64,000 bases of DNA from Sulfitobacter sp. 20_GPM-1509m (GTDB lineage Bacteria; Pseudomonadota; Alphaproteobacteria; Rhodobacterales; Rhodobacteraceae): contig NZ_JIBC01000004.1 in assembly GCF_000620505.1 (NCBI RefSeq), positions 716,533 to 780,532 of the forward strand. Direction: 5' to 3'. Shown one piece after another: positions 43,225 to 51,827 of the stretch. Position 1 is the stretch's first letter. Each line of letters begins with the position of its first letter. Made by a program: the position numbers and the translations under genes. A model generated the notes under the pieces. The model did not search any database and was not told the origin of the DNA. It saw only the letters and a list, made by a program, of their open reading frames with translations.

Positions 43225-44262
43225 ATGTCGATTAACAGAAGAACCTTTGTGGTCACCGGACTTGCCGCATCTGCGCTGGCGCCACGGCTGGCAATGGCGC
43301 AGGACGCTATTCAAGCACTATACGAGGCCGCCAAGCCCGAAGGAGAGATCACGTGGTACGTCGTGCCGCTGGCTTCGGAAAGCGCCGAGATTGTCGGCCA
43401 GAAATTCACCGAGTTGTTCCCCGGCATAAAAGTCAACGTCGTGCGCTCGACTGCAGGCGTGGCGTTCCAGCGGCTGAACCAGGACATCGATTCCGGCGTT
43501 GCCAATTGCGACGTCCTGACCACGTCCAGCATTGCGCACGCAATTGACCTGAAATCACGTGACCTGTTGATGGCTTATGCGCCGGTGCGCAAGATGGAAG
43601 TCATTCCCGAATTTCAGAACCTGGACGCGGACGATATGTACCACGTCACGACTGCGGGTCCGATGTGCATCGTCTACAACACCGATGAGGTGGCCGAAGA
43701 AGATGCTCCGAAGAACTGGCCGGATCTGCTGGACGCCAAGTGGAAAGACAAGGTTGCCATCGGTCATCCCGGATTTTCCGGGTACGTCGGCATCTGGGGC
43801 GTGAAGATGGAAGAACTCTATGGATACGAGTTCTTTGAAAAAATGTTGGACCAGAACCCTTACATCGGCCGATCTTCGATTGATGTGGTCACCACAACAG
43901 TCTCGGGCGAAACCATCGTTGGCGCGGGTCCTGCAGCGTCGTCGTTGGCCGCTGCGTCCAAAGGCAACCCCATCGCCAACGTCTATCCGACCGATGGGAC
44001 AGTTATCATCACGTCCCCAAGCGGCATTCTGGCAAATGCGCCCCACCCCAACGCTGCTAAATTGTTCTCGGAATTCCTCTTGGGCGCCGAATTCAATGAA
44101 GTCATCGCAGAACAGTTCGGCACGCCGATCAGAGCAGGCATTGCGCTGCAACCGGGTGTCCCCGCACTGGACGAGATCAAGGTTATCACGGCAACGCCTG
44201 ATCAGATTGTAAACGACATTCCCGTGCTTGCTGAAAAATTCCGTGACACGTTCGGAATCTGA
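43225..44262 (+). CDS. ABC transporter substrate-binding protein, Fbp/AfuA-like family 1
   Basis: 345 aa starting at 43225 (GGGAGGA upstream); the longer frame from 43159 lacks support. The N-terminus NRRTFVVTGLAASALA looks like a Tat signal ending near AMAQ. The mature protein is a type II periplasmic binding fold related to iron-binding proteins (ITWYVVPLASESAEIV, FQRLNQDIDSGVANCDVL), but the tyrosine pair that holds ferric iron is not evident. With CoA-activation genes downstream, an organic acid is a more likely ligand than iron. It is first in a six-gene operon. Confidence 0.88.
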   Translation: MSINRRTFVVTGLAASALAPRLAMAQDAIQALYEAAKPEGEITWYVVPLASESAEIVGQKFTELFPGIKVNVVRSTAGVAFQRLNQDIDSGVANCDVLTTSSIAHAIDLKSRDLLMAYAPVRKMEVIPEFQNLDADDMYHVTTAGPMCIVYNTDEVAEEDAPKNWPDLLDAKWKDKVAIGHPGFSGYVGIWGVKMEELYGYEFFEKMLDQNPYIGRSSIDVVTTTVSGETIVGAGPAASSLAAASKGNPIANVYPTDGTVIITSPSGILANAPHPNAAKLFSEFLLGAEFNEVIAEQFGTPIRAGIALQPGVPALDEIKVITATPDQIVNDIPVLAEKFRDTFGI

Positions 44263-44264
44263 CA

Positions 44265-45983
44265 GTGACGGATATCGCAAATGTTAATGGTCTGCGCCCT
44301 TTGGCGCGCAGACCAAAATTCGACTGGTCGCTGGTGGTTTTCGGACTGTTGACGGCCATTCTGGTCGGACTGGTTGTCTACCCGATGTCCCGTCTGCTTA
44401 TAGAAAGCTTCAGCGACCCGAAAACGGGTAGCTTCACTGTCGCGAACTTTTTCGATGTGGCACGTCGCAGCCGCTATCTACTTGCCTATTGGCACACCGT
44501 CCAACTGGCCGTCGTTACCGTGATTATGTCGGTGGCAATGGCCTTGCCTATGGCGTGGGTCGTGTCCCGCACCGACATTCCGGGCCGGTCACTATTCTAC
44601 TTCGGCACGTTGGGTGCGTTCATCATGCCGCCGTTTCTGGGCGCAATCGGGTGGATCCTGTTGGCCGGCCCCAACGCGGGCTGGATCAATCAGATATGGA
44701 CGTCACTGACCGGCATCGAAGACCCGTTGGTGAACATCTTCAGCCTTTGGGGGCTGGCCTTTGTCATCGCCCTGAATGTCTTTCCGCTGATTTTCATCTT
44801 TGCCACTTCTGCGCTTGATCTCATCTCGTCCGAGATGGAGGAAGCCGCCGCGATCCATGGAGCCGGACCAATGCGGACAACCTGGATCATCACCTTGCCC
44901 CTCGCGCTACCCGCGATCCTGGGGGCGATCATGCTGGTGTTTCTTGAGACAATTGCCCTTTATGGAACGCCTGCGCTGATTGCGATCCCCGCAAGGTTCA
45001 ACGTGGCCACCACGCAGCTTACCACCTTTTTTGAATATCCCGCGAAAATCGAGCTGGCGATGGCGTTCTCTGTACCGTTGGTTCTGATAACGATCGTCTT
45101 GCTGGGCGCCCAACGGCTGCTGTTGCGCGGCGGCCACGTGGCTGTCAGCGGCAAGGGCGGTGCGCGTACCGCGATGCGCGTGGGACGTTGGAAATGGTTG
45201 TTCCTTGCGCATGGGGTGGCTGTGACCTTGCTTGCTGTCATCTTGCCCGCAGGCATCCTGGTATCTACGTCCTTCCAGATCGCCTGGGCCAAGGCGCCTG
45301 TTCTGTCGAACCTGACGCTGGACAATTACCGGGCCATCCTGTTCGAGCAGGCCACAGTGCGCGAAGCGATGTTCAACACCGTTTACTTTGCGCTGGCATC
45401 GGCCACGGCCTGTACCGTCCTTGGATTCCTGACAGCATATGTGGTGATCCGAAAGCTGATCCCCTATTCGTCCGCGCTGGCCTTTCTGGCAGTCGCACCC
45501 GTGGCGGTGCCGGGGATCGTATTGGCGATCTGTTTCTATGCAGCCTTCGCAGGCCCGCCCTTTTCGCTCTACGGCTCCAGCCTGATCATCATCCTTGCGT
45601 TTATCACCCGCTTTTTGCCCATCGCCTTTGTGTCTTGCGCATCAGGTATCCGCAGCCTGAACCCCGAGCTGGAAGAAGCGGTTCGGATTCATGGAGGATC
45701 GCGCATGCGTGCCATGGTCGAAGTGGTTGCTCCGGTGCTCAAGAAATCCTTGATGGGCGTCTGGATTCTGGTGTTCGTGATCTGCTCTCGCGAACTGTCG
45801 ACCGCGATGTTCCTGACCAGTCATCAAAACCGGGTCATATCGATCCTGACGCTCGATATGAGCGAACAGGGTGATTACGAAACATTGGCCGCCATGGGCG
45901 TGGTGCTGCTTGTCGTCACCTCCACCGTCGTCGCAATCGGCATGCGTTTGCTTGGACGCGACTTCATGCTGAGAAGGAACTGA
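44265..45983 (+). CDS. ABC transporter permease, two fused permease domains (FbpB type)
   Basis: 572 aa, GTG start 2 bp after the binding-protein stop. It has two homologous sets of about six membrane segments. Each half has an EAA loop that docks the ATPase: EMEEAAAIHGAGPMRT near residue 195 and ELEEAVRIHGGSRMRA near residue 469. It forms the inner-membrane channel for the ligand bound by the protein encoded upstream. Confidence 0.93.
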   Translation: MTDIANVNGLRPLARRPKFDWSLVVFGLLTAILVGLVVYPMSRLLIESFSDPKTGSFTVANFFDVARRSRYLLAYWHTVQLAVVTVIMSVAMALPMAWVVSRTDIPGRSLFYFGTLGAFIMPPFLGAIGWILLAGPNAGWINQIWTSLTGIEDPLVNIFSLWGLAFVIALNVFPLIFIFATSALDLISSEMEEAAAIHGAGPMRTTWIITLPLALPAILGAIMLVFLETIALYGTPALIAIPARFNVATTQLTTFFEYPAKIELAMAFSVPLVLITIVLLGAQRLLLRGGHVAVSGKGGARTAMRVGRWKWLFLAHGVAVTLLAVILPAGILVSTSFQIAWAKAPVLSNLTLDNYRAILFEQATVREAMFNTVYFALASATACTVLGFLTAYVVIRKLIPYSSALAFLAVAPVAVPGIVLAICFYAAFAGPPFSLYGSSLIIILAFITRFLPIAFVSCASGIRSLNPELEEAVRIHGGSRMRAMVEVVAPVLKKSLMGVWILVFVICSRELSTAMFLTSHQNRVISILTLDMSEQGDYETLAAMGVVLLVVTSTVVAIGMRLLGRDFMLRRN

Positions 45984-45984
45984 A

Positions 45985-47055
45985 ATGACCAAATTGATAC
46001 TGGACGGCCTGGTGAAGGACTACGGCGGGTTCCGTGCGGCAGATAATATCTCGCTGACACTCGCAGACGGAGAGTTCCTGTCTTTGTTGGGACCTTCAGG
46101 CTGCGGCAAGACCACGACGCTGCGCATGATCGCCGGGTTCATCACCCCGACCCAAGGACGCATCGAACTGGACGGCCGCGAAATTTCGTCGCCCAAGGGC
46201 GTCGTCGCCCCTGAAAACCGTGACATGTCGATGATTTTTCAAAGTTACGCGATCTGGCCCAATATGACAGTGGCCCAGAACGTCGGATTTGGCCTGCGCA
46301 TGAAAAAACTGCCTGCGGACCAGATCAAGAAACGGGTCGGGGAAATCCTTGGCGTCGTGCAGCTTGACCATCTGGCCGAACGCTATCCTTCCGAATTGTC
46401 GGGCGGACAGCAACAACGCGTGGCGTTGGCCCGTGCGGTTGCAGTGCAGCCCAAGGTGATGCTGCTGGACGAACCGCTTTCGAACCTCGACGCGAACCTG
46501 CGAGAGGAAATGCGCACCGAGATCAAACGGATGCACGTCGAGTTTGGCATCACAACCGTCTACGTAACCCATGACCAATCAGAGGCGATGGCCATTTCGG
46601 ACCGTGTCGCCGTAATCAAGGCGGGGCGCATCGAGCAGATCGACGAGCCTTATCGTCTGTATGCACGCCCCCGCACACGGTTCGCAGCCGAGTTTATCGG
46701 CCGCACCAATCTGATCGAAGGCCATGCCAAGGCGGGCGAAATGCACTTCGAGGGGTTCTCCGTACCGTCAGCCGAAGTCAGGTCGGGCGGCGTGCTTGCC
46801 TCTGTCCGACCTCAAAACCTGAAACTCAGCTTGCGGGGCAATGACAAACCCGAGCGGGCTGAGGGCGTGCTGCACCTTGCGGCGCGCATCGACGAGCGGA
46901 TCTTTCTGGGGGAACGCTGGGACTACGGGCTGGCGCTGGAAGGCCGCGCCATGAGCCTGCGTGCGGCGGCACCCGCTGAACAGGTTTTTGACATGGACGC
47001 ACCAGTCTGGATCTCGATTCAGGAAAGCCGGATCATTCCGGTGGAGGGTGCATAA
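45985..47055 (+). CDS. ABC transporter ATP-binding protein
   Basis: 356 aa. Walker A is GPSGCGKT (G36-T43), the signature is LSGGQQQR, Walker B is VMLLDEPLSNLD, and the H-loop is VYVTHDQSEAM. The last ~100 residues form a TOBE-like regulatory domain as in FbpC, PotA and MalK. It starts 1 bp after the permease stop, and its own stop overlaps the CoA-transferase ATG (TAATG). Confidence 0.95.
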   Translation: MTKLILDGLVKDYGGFRAADNISLTLADGEFLSLLGPSGCGKTTTLRMIAGFITPTQGRIELDGREISSPKGVVAPENRDMSMIFQSYAIWPNMTVAQNVGFGLRMKKLPADQIKKRVGEILGVVQLDHLAERYPSELSGGQQQRVALARAVAVQPKVMLLDEPLSNLDANLREEMRTEIKRMHVEFGITTVYVTHDQSEAMAISDRVAVIKAGRIEQIDEPYRLYARPRTRFAAEFIGRTNLIEGHAKAGEMHFEGFSVPSAEVRSGGVLASVRPQNLKLSLRGNDKPERAEGVLHLAARIDERIFLGERWDYGLALEGRAMSLRAAAPAEQVFDMDAPVWISIQESRIIPVEGA

Positions 47056-48233
47056 TGACAAATCATCTGATCGGACCTCTAGACAGATTCCGCGTTCTTG
47101 ACCTGACCCGTATCCGGTCCGGCCCAACTTGCGTTAAACAGTTTGCCGACTGGGGGGCGGATGTCATCAAGATCGAACCGCCGGACGACGCCAGTGGCTA
47201 TGCAGATCGCGACAGTTCGGATTTTCAGAACCTGCACCGCAACAAACGCAGCCTGACGCTGGACCTCAAAAGCGCCGATGGGCGCGACATCCTGATGCGC
47301 CTTGTCGACAAGTCCGATGTACTGGTCGAAAATTTCCGACCTGGTGTGAAAAAGCGTCTGGGACTGGACTGGGACAGCCTTCACGCCCGCAACCCGAAAC
47401 TGGTGCTGGGGTCGATCTCCGGCTTTGGCCAGACCGGTCCTTATGCAGAGCGCCCGGGCTTTGATCAGGTCGCGCAGGGTATGGGCGGGTTGATGTCCGT
47501 CACAGGCTTGCCGGGGCAAGGCCCGGTGCGCGTGGGCATTCCGGTCGCGGACCTGACCGCAGGTATGTTCTGCGCCACTGGCATTCTCATGGCTTTGCTC
47601 GACCGCGAACGCACAGGCTTCGGACAATGGGTACAGTCCAGCCTGCTTCAGGCACAGGTGGCGATGCTGGATTTTCAGGCCGCGCGCTGGTTGATCGACG
47701 GCGTGGTCCCCGAGCAGGCGGGCAACAACCATCCCACTGCGGTGCCGATGGGCGTCTATCCCACATCCGATGGCAGCATGAACATCGCCGTAACGGGAAA
47801 CCGGATGTGGCAGGATTTTTGCACCGTCATCGACCGGACAGACCTGGCCGACGATGCCCGCTTTGCCACGGCGCGCCTGCGATTCCAGCACCGGGACGAA
47901 CTGAACGCGCTGCTGTTCGACATCACCCGCACCCGCACCAGTGCCGATTTGACCGACGCCCTGATAGCGACGGGGATTCCGTGTGGGCCGATCAACAAGA
48001 TTGATGCCGTTTTCGCCGATCCGCAAGTTAATGCACTTGGTTTGGTGGTTGAAGTAGAGCATCCCCAGCGAGGAACCCAGCGCGTGCTGGGCCAACCGAT
48101 CGTTCTGTCCGGTGCAACACCTGTTATGCATTCCGCAACGCCGGACGCAGGCCAGCACAGCGACGCGATACTGCAAGAACTTGGCCTGTCGACCGACGAA
48201 GTCGCTGCGCTGAAAGAAAGGAAAGTCGTATGA
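47055..48233 (+). CDS. Class III CoA-transferase (CaiB/BaiF family)
   Basis: 392 aa. Family features are RVLDLTRIRSGPTCVKQFADWGADVIKIE, which breaks into the CoA-binding fold (residues 11-40), NLHRNKRSLTLDLKS, and SGFGQTGPYAERPGFDQ. The catalytic Asp of the family normally follows a NFRPG-type segment about 60 residues in; the protein has NFRPGVKKRLGLDW. It moves CoA from an acyl-CoA donor to the imported acid. It is coupled both to the ATPase gene (TAATG) and to the hydratase gene (ATGA), which links transport directly to activation. Confidence 0.93.
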   Translation: MTNHLIGPLDRFRVLDLTRIRSGPTCVKQFADWGADVIKIEPPDDASGYADRDSSDFQNLHRNKRSLTLDLKSADGRDILMRLVDKSDVLVENFRPGVKKRLGLDWDSLHARNPKLVLGSISGFGQTGPYAERPGFDQVAQGMGGLMSVTGLPGQGPVRVGIPVADLTAGMFCATGILMALLDRERTGFGQWVQSSLLQAQVAMLDFQAARWLIDGVVPEQAGNNHPTAVPMGVYPTSDGSMNIAVTGNRMWQDFCTVIDRTDLADDARFATARLRFQHRDELNALLFDITRTRTSADLTDALIATGIPCGPINKIDAVFADPQVNALGLVVEVEHPQRGTQRVLGQPIVLSGATPVMHSATPDAGQHSDAILQELGLSTDEVAALKERKVV

Positions 48234-49051
48234 CACCCGTTGAACCCATCGCCGAAGCAGACGGATACACGCCGCAGGTCCAATCACACGTAAAGGACGG
48301 CATCGGCTGGATGGTTTTTTCCAACCCACGCCGCCGCAATGCGGTGACCTATAACATGTGGCTTCAGATTCCGGGCATCATCAAACAGTTCGAACAAGAC
48401 GCCAACGTGCGGGTCGTCGCATTGCGCGGAGAAGGCACGTCTTCGTTCATCTCGGGTGCCGACATCAGCGAATTCGCAGAAAAACGCAACACGCCCGAGC
48501 AGGTGGCAACATACGACGCTGCAGGCAAGGAAGCAGGCGCTGCGATCGCGGGGCTTTTAAAGCCCACTGTCGCCGTCATACGCACCTGGTGCGTCGGTGG
48601 CGGACTGGGCACCGCCTTGGGCTGTGATTTGCGGATCGCGGCGGAAGACACCCGCTTTGCCGTCCCTGCTGCAAAGCTGGGGCTTGGCTATCGCTACGCC
48701 GGGGTCAAGACATTGGTCGATGTTGTCGGTCCCGCAAATGCAGCCGAGATTTTCTATTCCGCCAAACAATACAACGCGCAAGAGGCGCAGCGCATGGGGT
48801 TGATCAATGAAATCCTGCCGGTTGAGGGGTTCGACGATGCCGCCGAAAGCTATCTTCGCACAATCGCGCAGAATGCCCCGTTGACCATGAAGGCTGTCAA
48901 AATGGCCATTCGCGGCGCGCTGGAACAGGCCGCCCCGGCAGGCTTGGATGATATCGACGCAGCGGTATCGGCCTGCTTTCAAAGCGATGATTATGCCGAA
49001 GGCCGAGCCGCCTTCGCGCAAAAGCGCAAACCCGTGTTCAAAGGCCGGTAA
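48230..49051 (+). CDS. Enoyl-CoA hydratase/isomerase (crotonase) family protein
   Basis: 273 aa. It has RRNAVTYNMW, FISGADISEF (oxyanion strand), WCVGGGLGTALGCDLRIAA and VPAAKLGLGYRYAGVKTL. As in the paralogue at 40506-41312, the glycine-rich oxyanion hole is intact while the glutamate pair of classical hydratases is not clearly conserved. It probably acts on the CoA ester made by the coupled CoA-transferase. It overlaps that gene by ATGA. Confidence 0.92.
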   Translation: MTPVEPIAEADGYTPQVQSHVKDGIGWMVFSNPRRRNAVTYNMWLQIPGIIKQFEQDANVRVVALRGEGTSSFISGADISEFAEKRNTPEQVATYDAAGKEAGAAIAGLLKPTVAVIRTWCVGGGLGTALGCDLRIAAEDTRFAVPAAKLGLGYRYAGVKTLVDVVGPANAAEIFYSAKQYNAQEAQRMGLINEILPVEGFDDAAESYLRTIAQNAPLTMKAVKMAIRGALEQAAPAGLDDIDAAVSACFQSDDYAEGRAAFAQKRKPVFKGR

Positions 49052-49055
49052 AGAC

Positions 49056-50543
49056 ATGGCGAACCACCTTTACGACGCCATCTTTGAACCGCACGCAGCA
49101 TCCAGCACCGCGTTTCTGCACCTGCCTGAGGGCACAACCCTGTCGCATCAGGACTTTGCGGGCACCGTCGCCAGTCTTGTTGCAGCCCTTGCCGCCATTG
49201 GCGTCAAAGCGGGTGACCGTGTCGCCGCACAGGTGGAAAAATCGCCAACCGCACTTGCGCTTTATGCGGCCTGTCTGCACGTGGGCGCGGTTTTCCTGCC
49301 CCTCAACACCTCCTATACCGATCAGGAAGTTGCTTTCTTCATTCAGGATTGTGGGGCATCGGCTCTGTTTTGCGATCCCGCGCGGGCACCGGATCTTGAA
49401 AGTATCGTGGCACGGATGTCGGCGCGTTTGGTGACGATGGCCGCAGATGGTACAGGAAGCTGGCAATCCGAACAGACCCGCGCACTGCCGGTCAAGGCAG
49501 AGCGCACCGGTGATGATCTGGCCGCGATCCTGTATACTTCGGGCACGACCGGTCGCCCCAAGGGGGCAATGCTGAGTCACGACAACCTTTTGTCGAACGC
49601 GGCAGCCCTTGTCGATCTGTGGGGGATGACCGAAGCGGACACCTTGATGCATGCACTGCCCGTCTATCACAGCCACGGGCTGTTTGTGGCGTGTAATGTC
49701 AGCCTTCTGGCCGGTGCGCGCATGGTCTACTTGCCAAAATTCGACCCCGATCGTGTGATTTCTGCCTTGCCCGACTGCACCGTGATGATGGGCGTTCCCA
49801 CGTTCTATACACGCCTGTTGGCGTCGCCTGCATTCACACCTGAGGCCAGCAGGAACATGCGCCTGTTCATCTCGGGCAGCGCACCTTTGCTTGCGCATAC
49901 ACATCAGGCGTTTGAGAACCGCACTGGTTACCGAATTCTTGAAAGATACGGATTGACCGAAACCTCGATGAACACATCAAACCCGCTAACCGGGGTTCGG
50001 AAACCGGGAACCGTTGGCATGCCTTTGCCCGATGTGGATCTGCGCATTGAAAGCACTGAAGCGGGCGCGGCGGGAGAGATTCAGGTCAAAGGCCCGAATG
50101 TGTTCAAGGGGTATTGGGGGCTAAAGGAAAAAACCGCCGACGCGTTCACGACAGACGGTTATTTCCGAACCGGTGATCTGGGTGAGATCGACGCCGACGG
50201 ATACGTCACCATCGTGGGACGTTCAAAAGACCTGATTATTTCGGGCGGTCTGAACATCTATCCCAAAGAAATTGAAACGGTCATAGACGCGCAACCCGAG
50301 GTGGACGAAAGCGCGGTGATCGGCCTGCCCGATCCCGATTTCGGCGAGCGCGTGATCGCAATTGTCGTTGAAACCACCAAAGGTGCGGTTGACCCGGTTG
50401 CGTTGAAAAACGTGCTGGCCCAGTCTCTGGCAAAGTACAAACTACCCAAAGAGATTGTCACGATCGACAACTTGCCTCGAAACTCCATGGGAAAGGTCAT
50501 GAAAAAGGACCTTCGTGACCTGATTTCTCAGAAACGTTTCTGA
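49056..50543 (+). CDS. matB: Malonyl-CoA synthetase-like acyl-CoA ligase
   Basis: 495 aa from the ATG at 49056, 4 bp after the hydratase stop. It is an ANL-superfamily ligase: P-loop YTSGTTGRPKGAMLSH, the A4 region HALPVYHSHGLFVA typical of MatB, ERYGLTETSM, YFRTGDLGEIDADGY, and the catalytic lysine in NSMGKVMKK. The reaction would be malonate (or methylmalonate) + ATP + CoA to the CoA ester. It closes the importer/CoA operon. It could also supply extender units to the hybrid synthetase at the left edge, but nothing here proves that link. Confidence 0.88.
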   Translation: MANHLYDAIFEPHAASSTAFLHLPEGTTLSHQDFAGTVASLVAALAAIGVKAGDRVAAQVEKSPTALALYAACLHVGAVFLPLNTSYTDQEVAFFIQDCGASALFCDPARAPDLESIVARMSARLVTMAADGTGSWQSEQTRALPVKAERTGDDLAAILYTSGTTGRPKGAMLSHDNLLSNAAALVDLWGMTEADTLMHALPVYHSHGLFVACNVSLLAGARMVYLPKFDPDRVISALPDCTVMMGVPTFYTRLLASPAFTPEASRNMRLFISGSAPLLAHTHQAFENRTGYRILERYGLTETSMNTSNPLTGVRKPGTVGMPLPDVDLRIESTEAGAAGEIQVKGPNVFKGYWGLKEKTADAFTTDGYFRTGDLGEIDADGYVTIVGRSKDLIISGGLNIYPKEIETVIDAQPEVDESAVIGLPDPDFGERVIAIVVETTKGAVDPVALKNVLAQSLAKYKLPKEIVTIDNLPRNSMGKVMKKDLRDLISQKRF

Positions 50544-50787
50544 ACAGACGTCGTCACAGCTTCCTCCCTTTGACTTCGCCCGTCACGCTTATGCAAAGCG
50601 CGATCGTTGGAAAATCCCATTTGCCTGCCCGTTCACACGCTGGCCATTTCTGGCCAGCCTCTTGGTCATTTACTGCCAGATATTATCGGTGTGTTTGCGC
50701 GCATGTTCTTGTCAGCCAGGCGCGGCAAATCCCACTATTGCCTACGTTGGTCCGACGGACCGCAGAACTTTTCTGGGAGGAAAAATC
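50544..50787. promoter_or_regulatory. Promoter region of the TRAP-TAXI operon, with inverted repeat
   Basis: A 244-bp gap. It holds CTGGCCATTTCTGGCCAG (50640-50657), a perfect 6-bp inverted repeat with 6-bp spacer and no T-run after it. It is a candidate upstream site for the response regulator at 56085-57380, or a transcript-end hairpin of the matB operon. I do not see a convincing sigma-54 (-24/-12) promoter. Confidence 0.45.
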
Positions 50788-51744
50788 ATGATCAATCTCA
50801 AATCCGCACTTCGCGGTTGTGCGCTGGTGTCGACATTGGCCACGGTGCCTTTCGCGGCACAGGCCCAAGATTTCATCAACGTGCTGACCGGGGGCACCTC
50901 GGGCGTTTATTACCCGCTGGGTGCAGGTCTGGCCAATATCTACGGCGAAAAGATCGAAGGTGCACGCACACAGGTGCAGTCCACAAAGGCCAGCGTCGAG
51001 AACCTGAACCTACTGCAAAGCGGCCGTGGTGAACTGGGCTTTGCGCTTGGTGACAGTGTTGCGATGGCCTGGGAAGGCAACGCCGATGCGGGCTTTCCCG
51101 AAAAGCTGGACAAGCTGCGCGGCATCGCCGCGATCTATCCCAACTACATTCAGATCGTAGCTGCCGCAGACAGCGGCATTACCGAATTCAGCGGCCTGGC
51201 AGGCAAAAGCCTGTCTGTGGGCGCGCCTGCATCCGGTACAGAACTGAACGCGCGGGCGATCTTTGGTGCCATGGGGATGTCCTATGAGGATCTTGGCAAG
51301 GTTGAATACCTGCCCTTCGCGGAATCAGTCGAGCTGATCAAGAACCGCCAATTGGACGGAACCTTGCAATCTGCAGGCCTTGGGGTGGCGTCGATCCGCG
51401 ATCTGGCATCTTCACTGCCAATCAATGTTGTCGCGATCCCTGCCGAGGTGGCCGAAAAACTGGGCGCGCCCTATGTCGTGGCCACAATACCCGCCGGCAC
51501 CTATGATGGCCAAACCGAAGACGTGCCGACCGTTGCTGTTTCGAACTTTCTTGTCACCCACGAAGATGTCAGTGACGAACTGGCATATCAGATGACCAAA
51601 CAGTTGTTCGAAAACCTTGATACGCTGGTCTCTGCGCACAAAGCTGCGGCGCAGATTGACATGACGAAGGCACTGGACGGTATGCCGATCCCGCTGCATC
51701 CCGGTGCAGAGCGGTATTACCGCGAGATGGGCATTCTCAAGTAA
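50788..51744 (+). CDS. TRAP transporter binding protein, TAXI family
   Basis: 318 aa starting at 50788 (GGGAGG upstream); the longer frame from 50662 is unlikely. The signal peptide covers about residues 1-26 (ends FAAQA). The mature protein shows TAXI hallmarks: FINVLTGGTSGVYYPLGAGLANIY and GAPASGTELNARAI. It binds a small carboxylate or amino acid in the periplasm and delivers it to the fused TRAP permease encoded next. The last ~60 residues contain the helical end DMTKALDGMPIPLHPGAERYY usual for the family. Confidence 0.94.
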   Translation: MINLKSALRGCALVSTLATVPFAAQAQDFINVLTGGTSGVYYPLGAGLANIYGEKIEGARTQVQSTKASVENLNLLQSGRGELGFALGDSVAMAWEGNADAGFPEKLDKLRGIAAIYPNYIQIVAAADSGITEFSGLAGKSLSVGAPASGTELNARAIFGAMGMSYEDLGKVEYLPFAESVELIKNRQLDGTLQSAGLGVASIRDLASSLPINVVAIPAEVAEKLGAPYVVATIPAGTYDGQTEDVPTVAVSNFLVTHEDVSDELAYQMTKQLFENLDTLVSAHKAAAQIDMTKALDGMPIPLHPGAERYYREMGILK

Positions 51745-51767
51745 CCCAAGCCCGTTTGTCGTCACAA

Positions 51768-51799
51768 GGATGGGAGCGCCCCGTTGGCGGCTCCCATCC
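51768..51799 (+). other. Strong stem-loop between TAXI binding-protein and permease genes
   Basis: GGATGGGAGC-GCC and GGCGGCTCCCATCC pair over about 13 bp with a single bulged base and a CCGTT loop. No T-run follows, so it is better read as an mRNA-stabilising or processing hairpin than as a terminator. It could give more binding protein than permease, as is common in transport operons. Confidence 0.6.
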
Positions 51800-51827
51800 G
51801 GTTATCCAACGCTTGTCAGGTGTTCAC

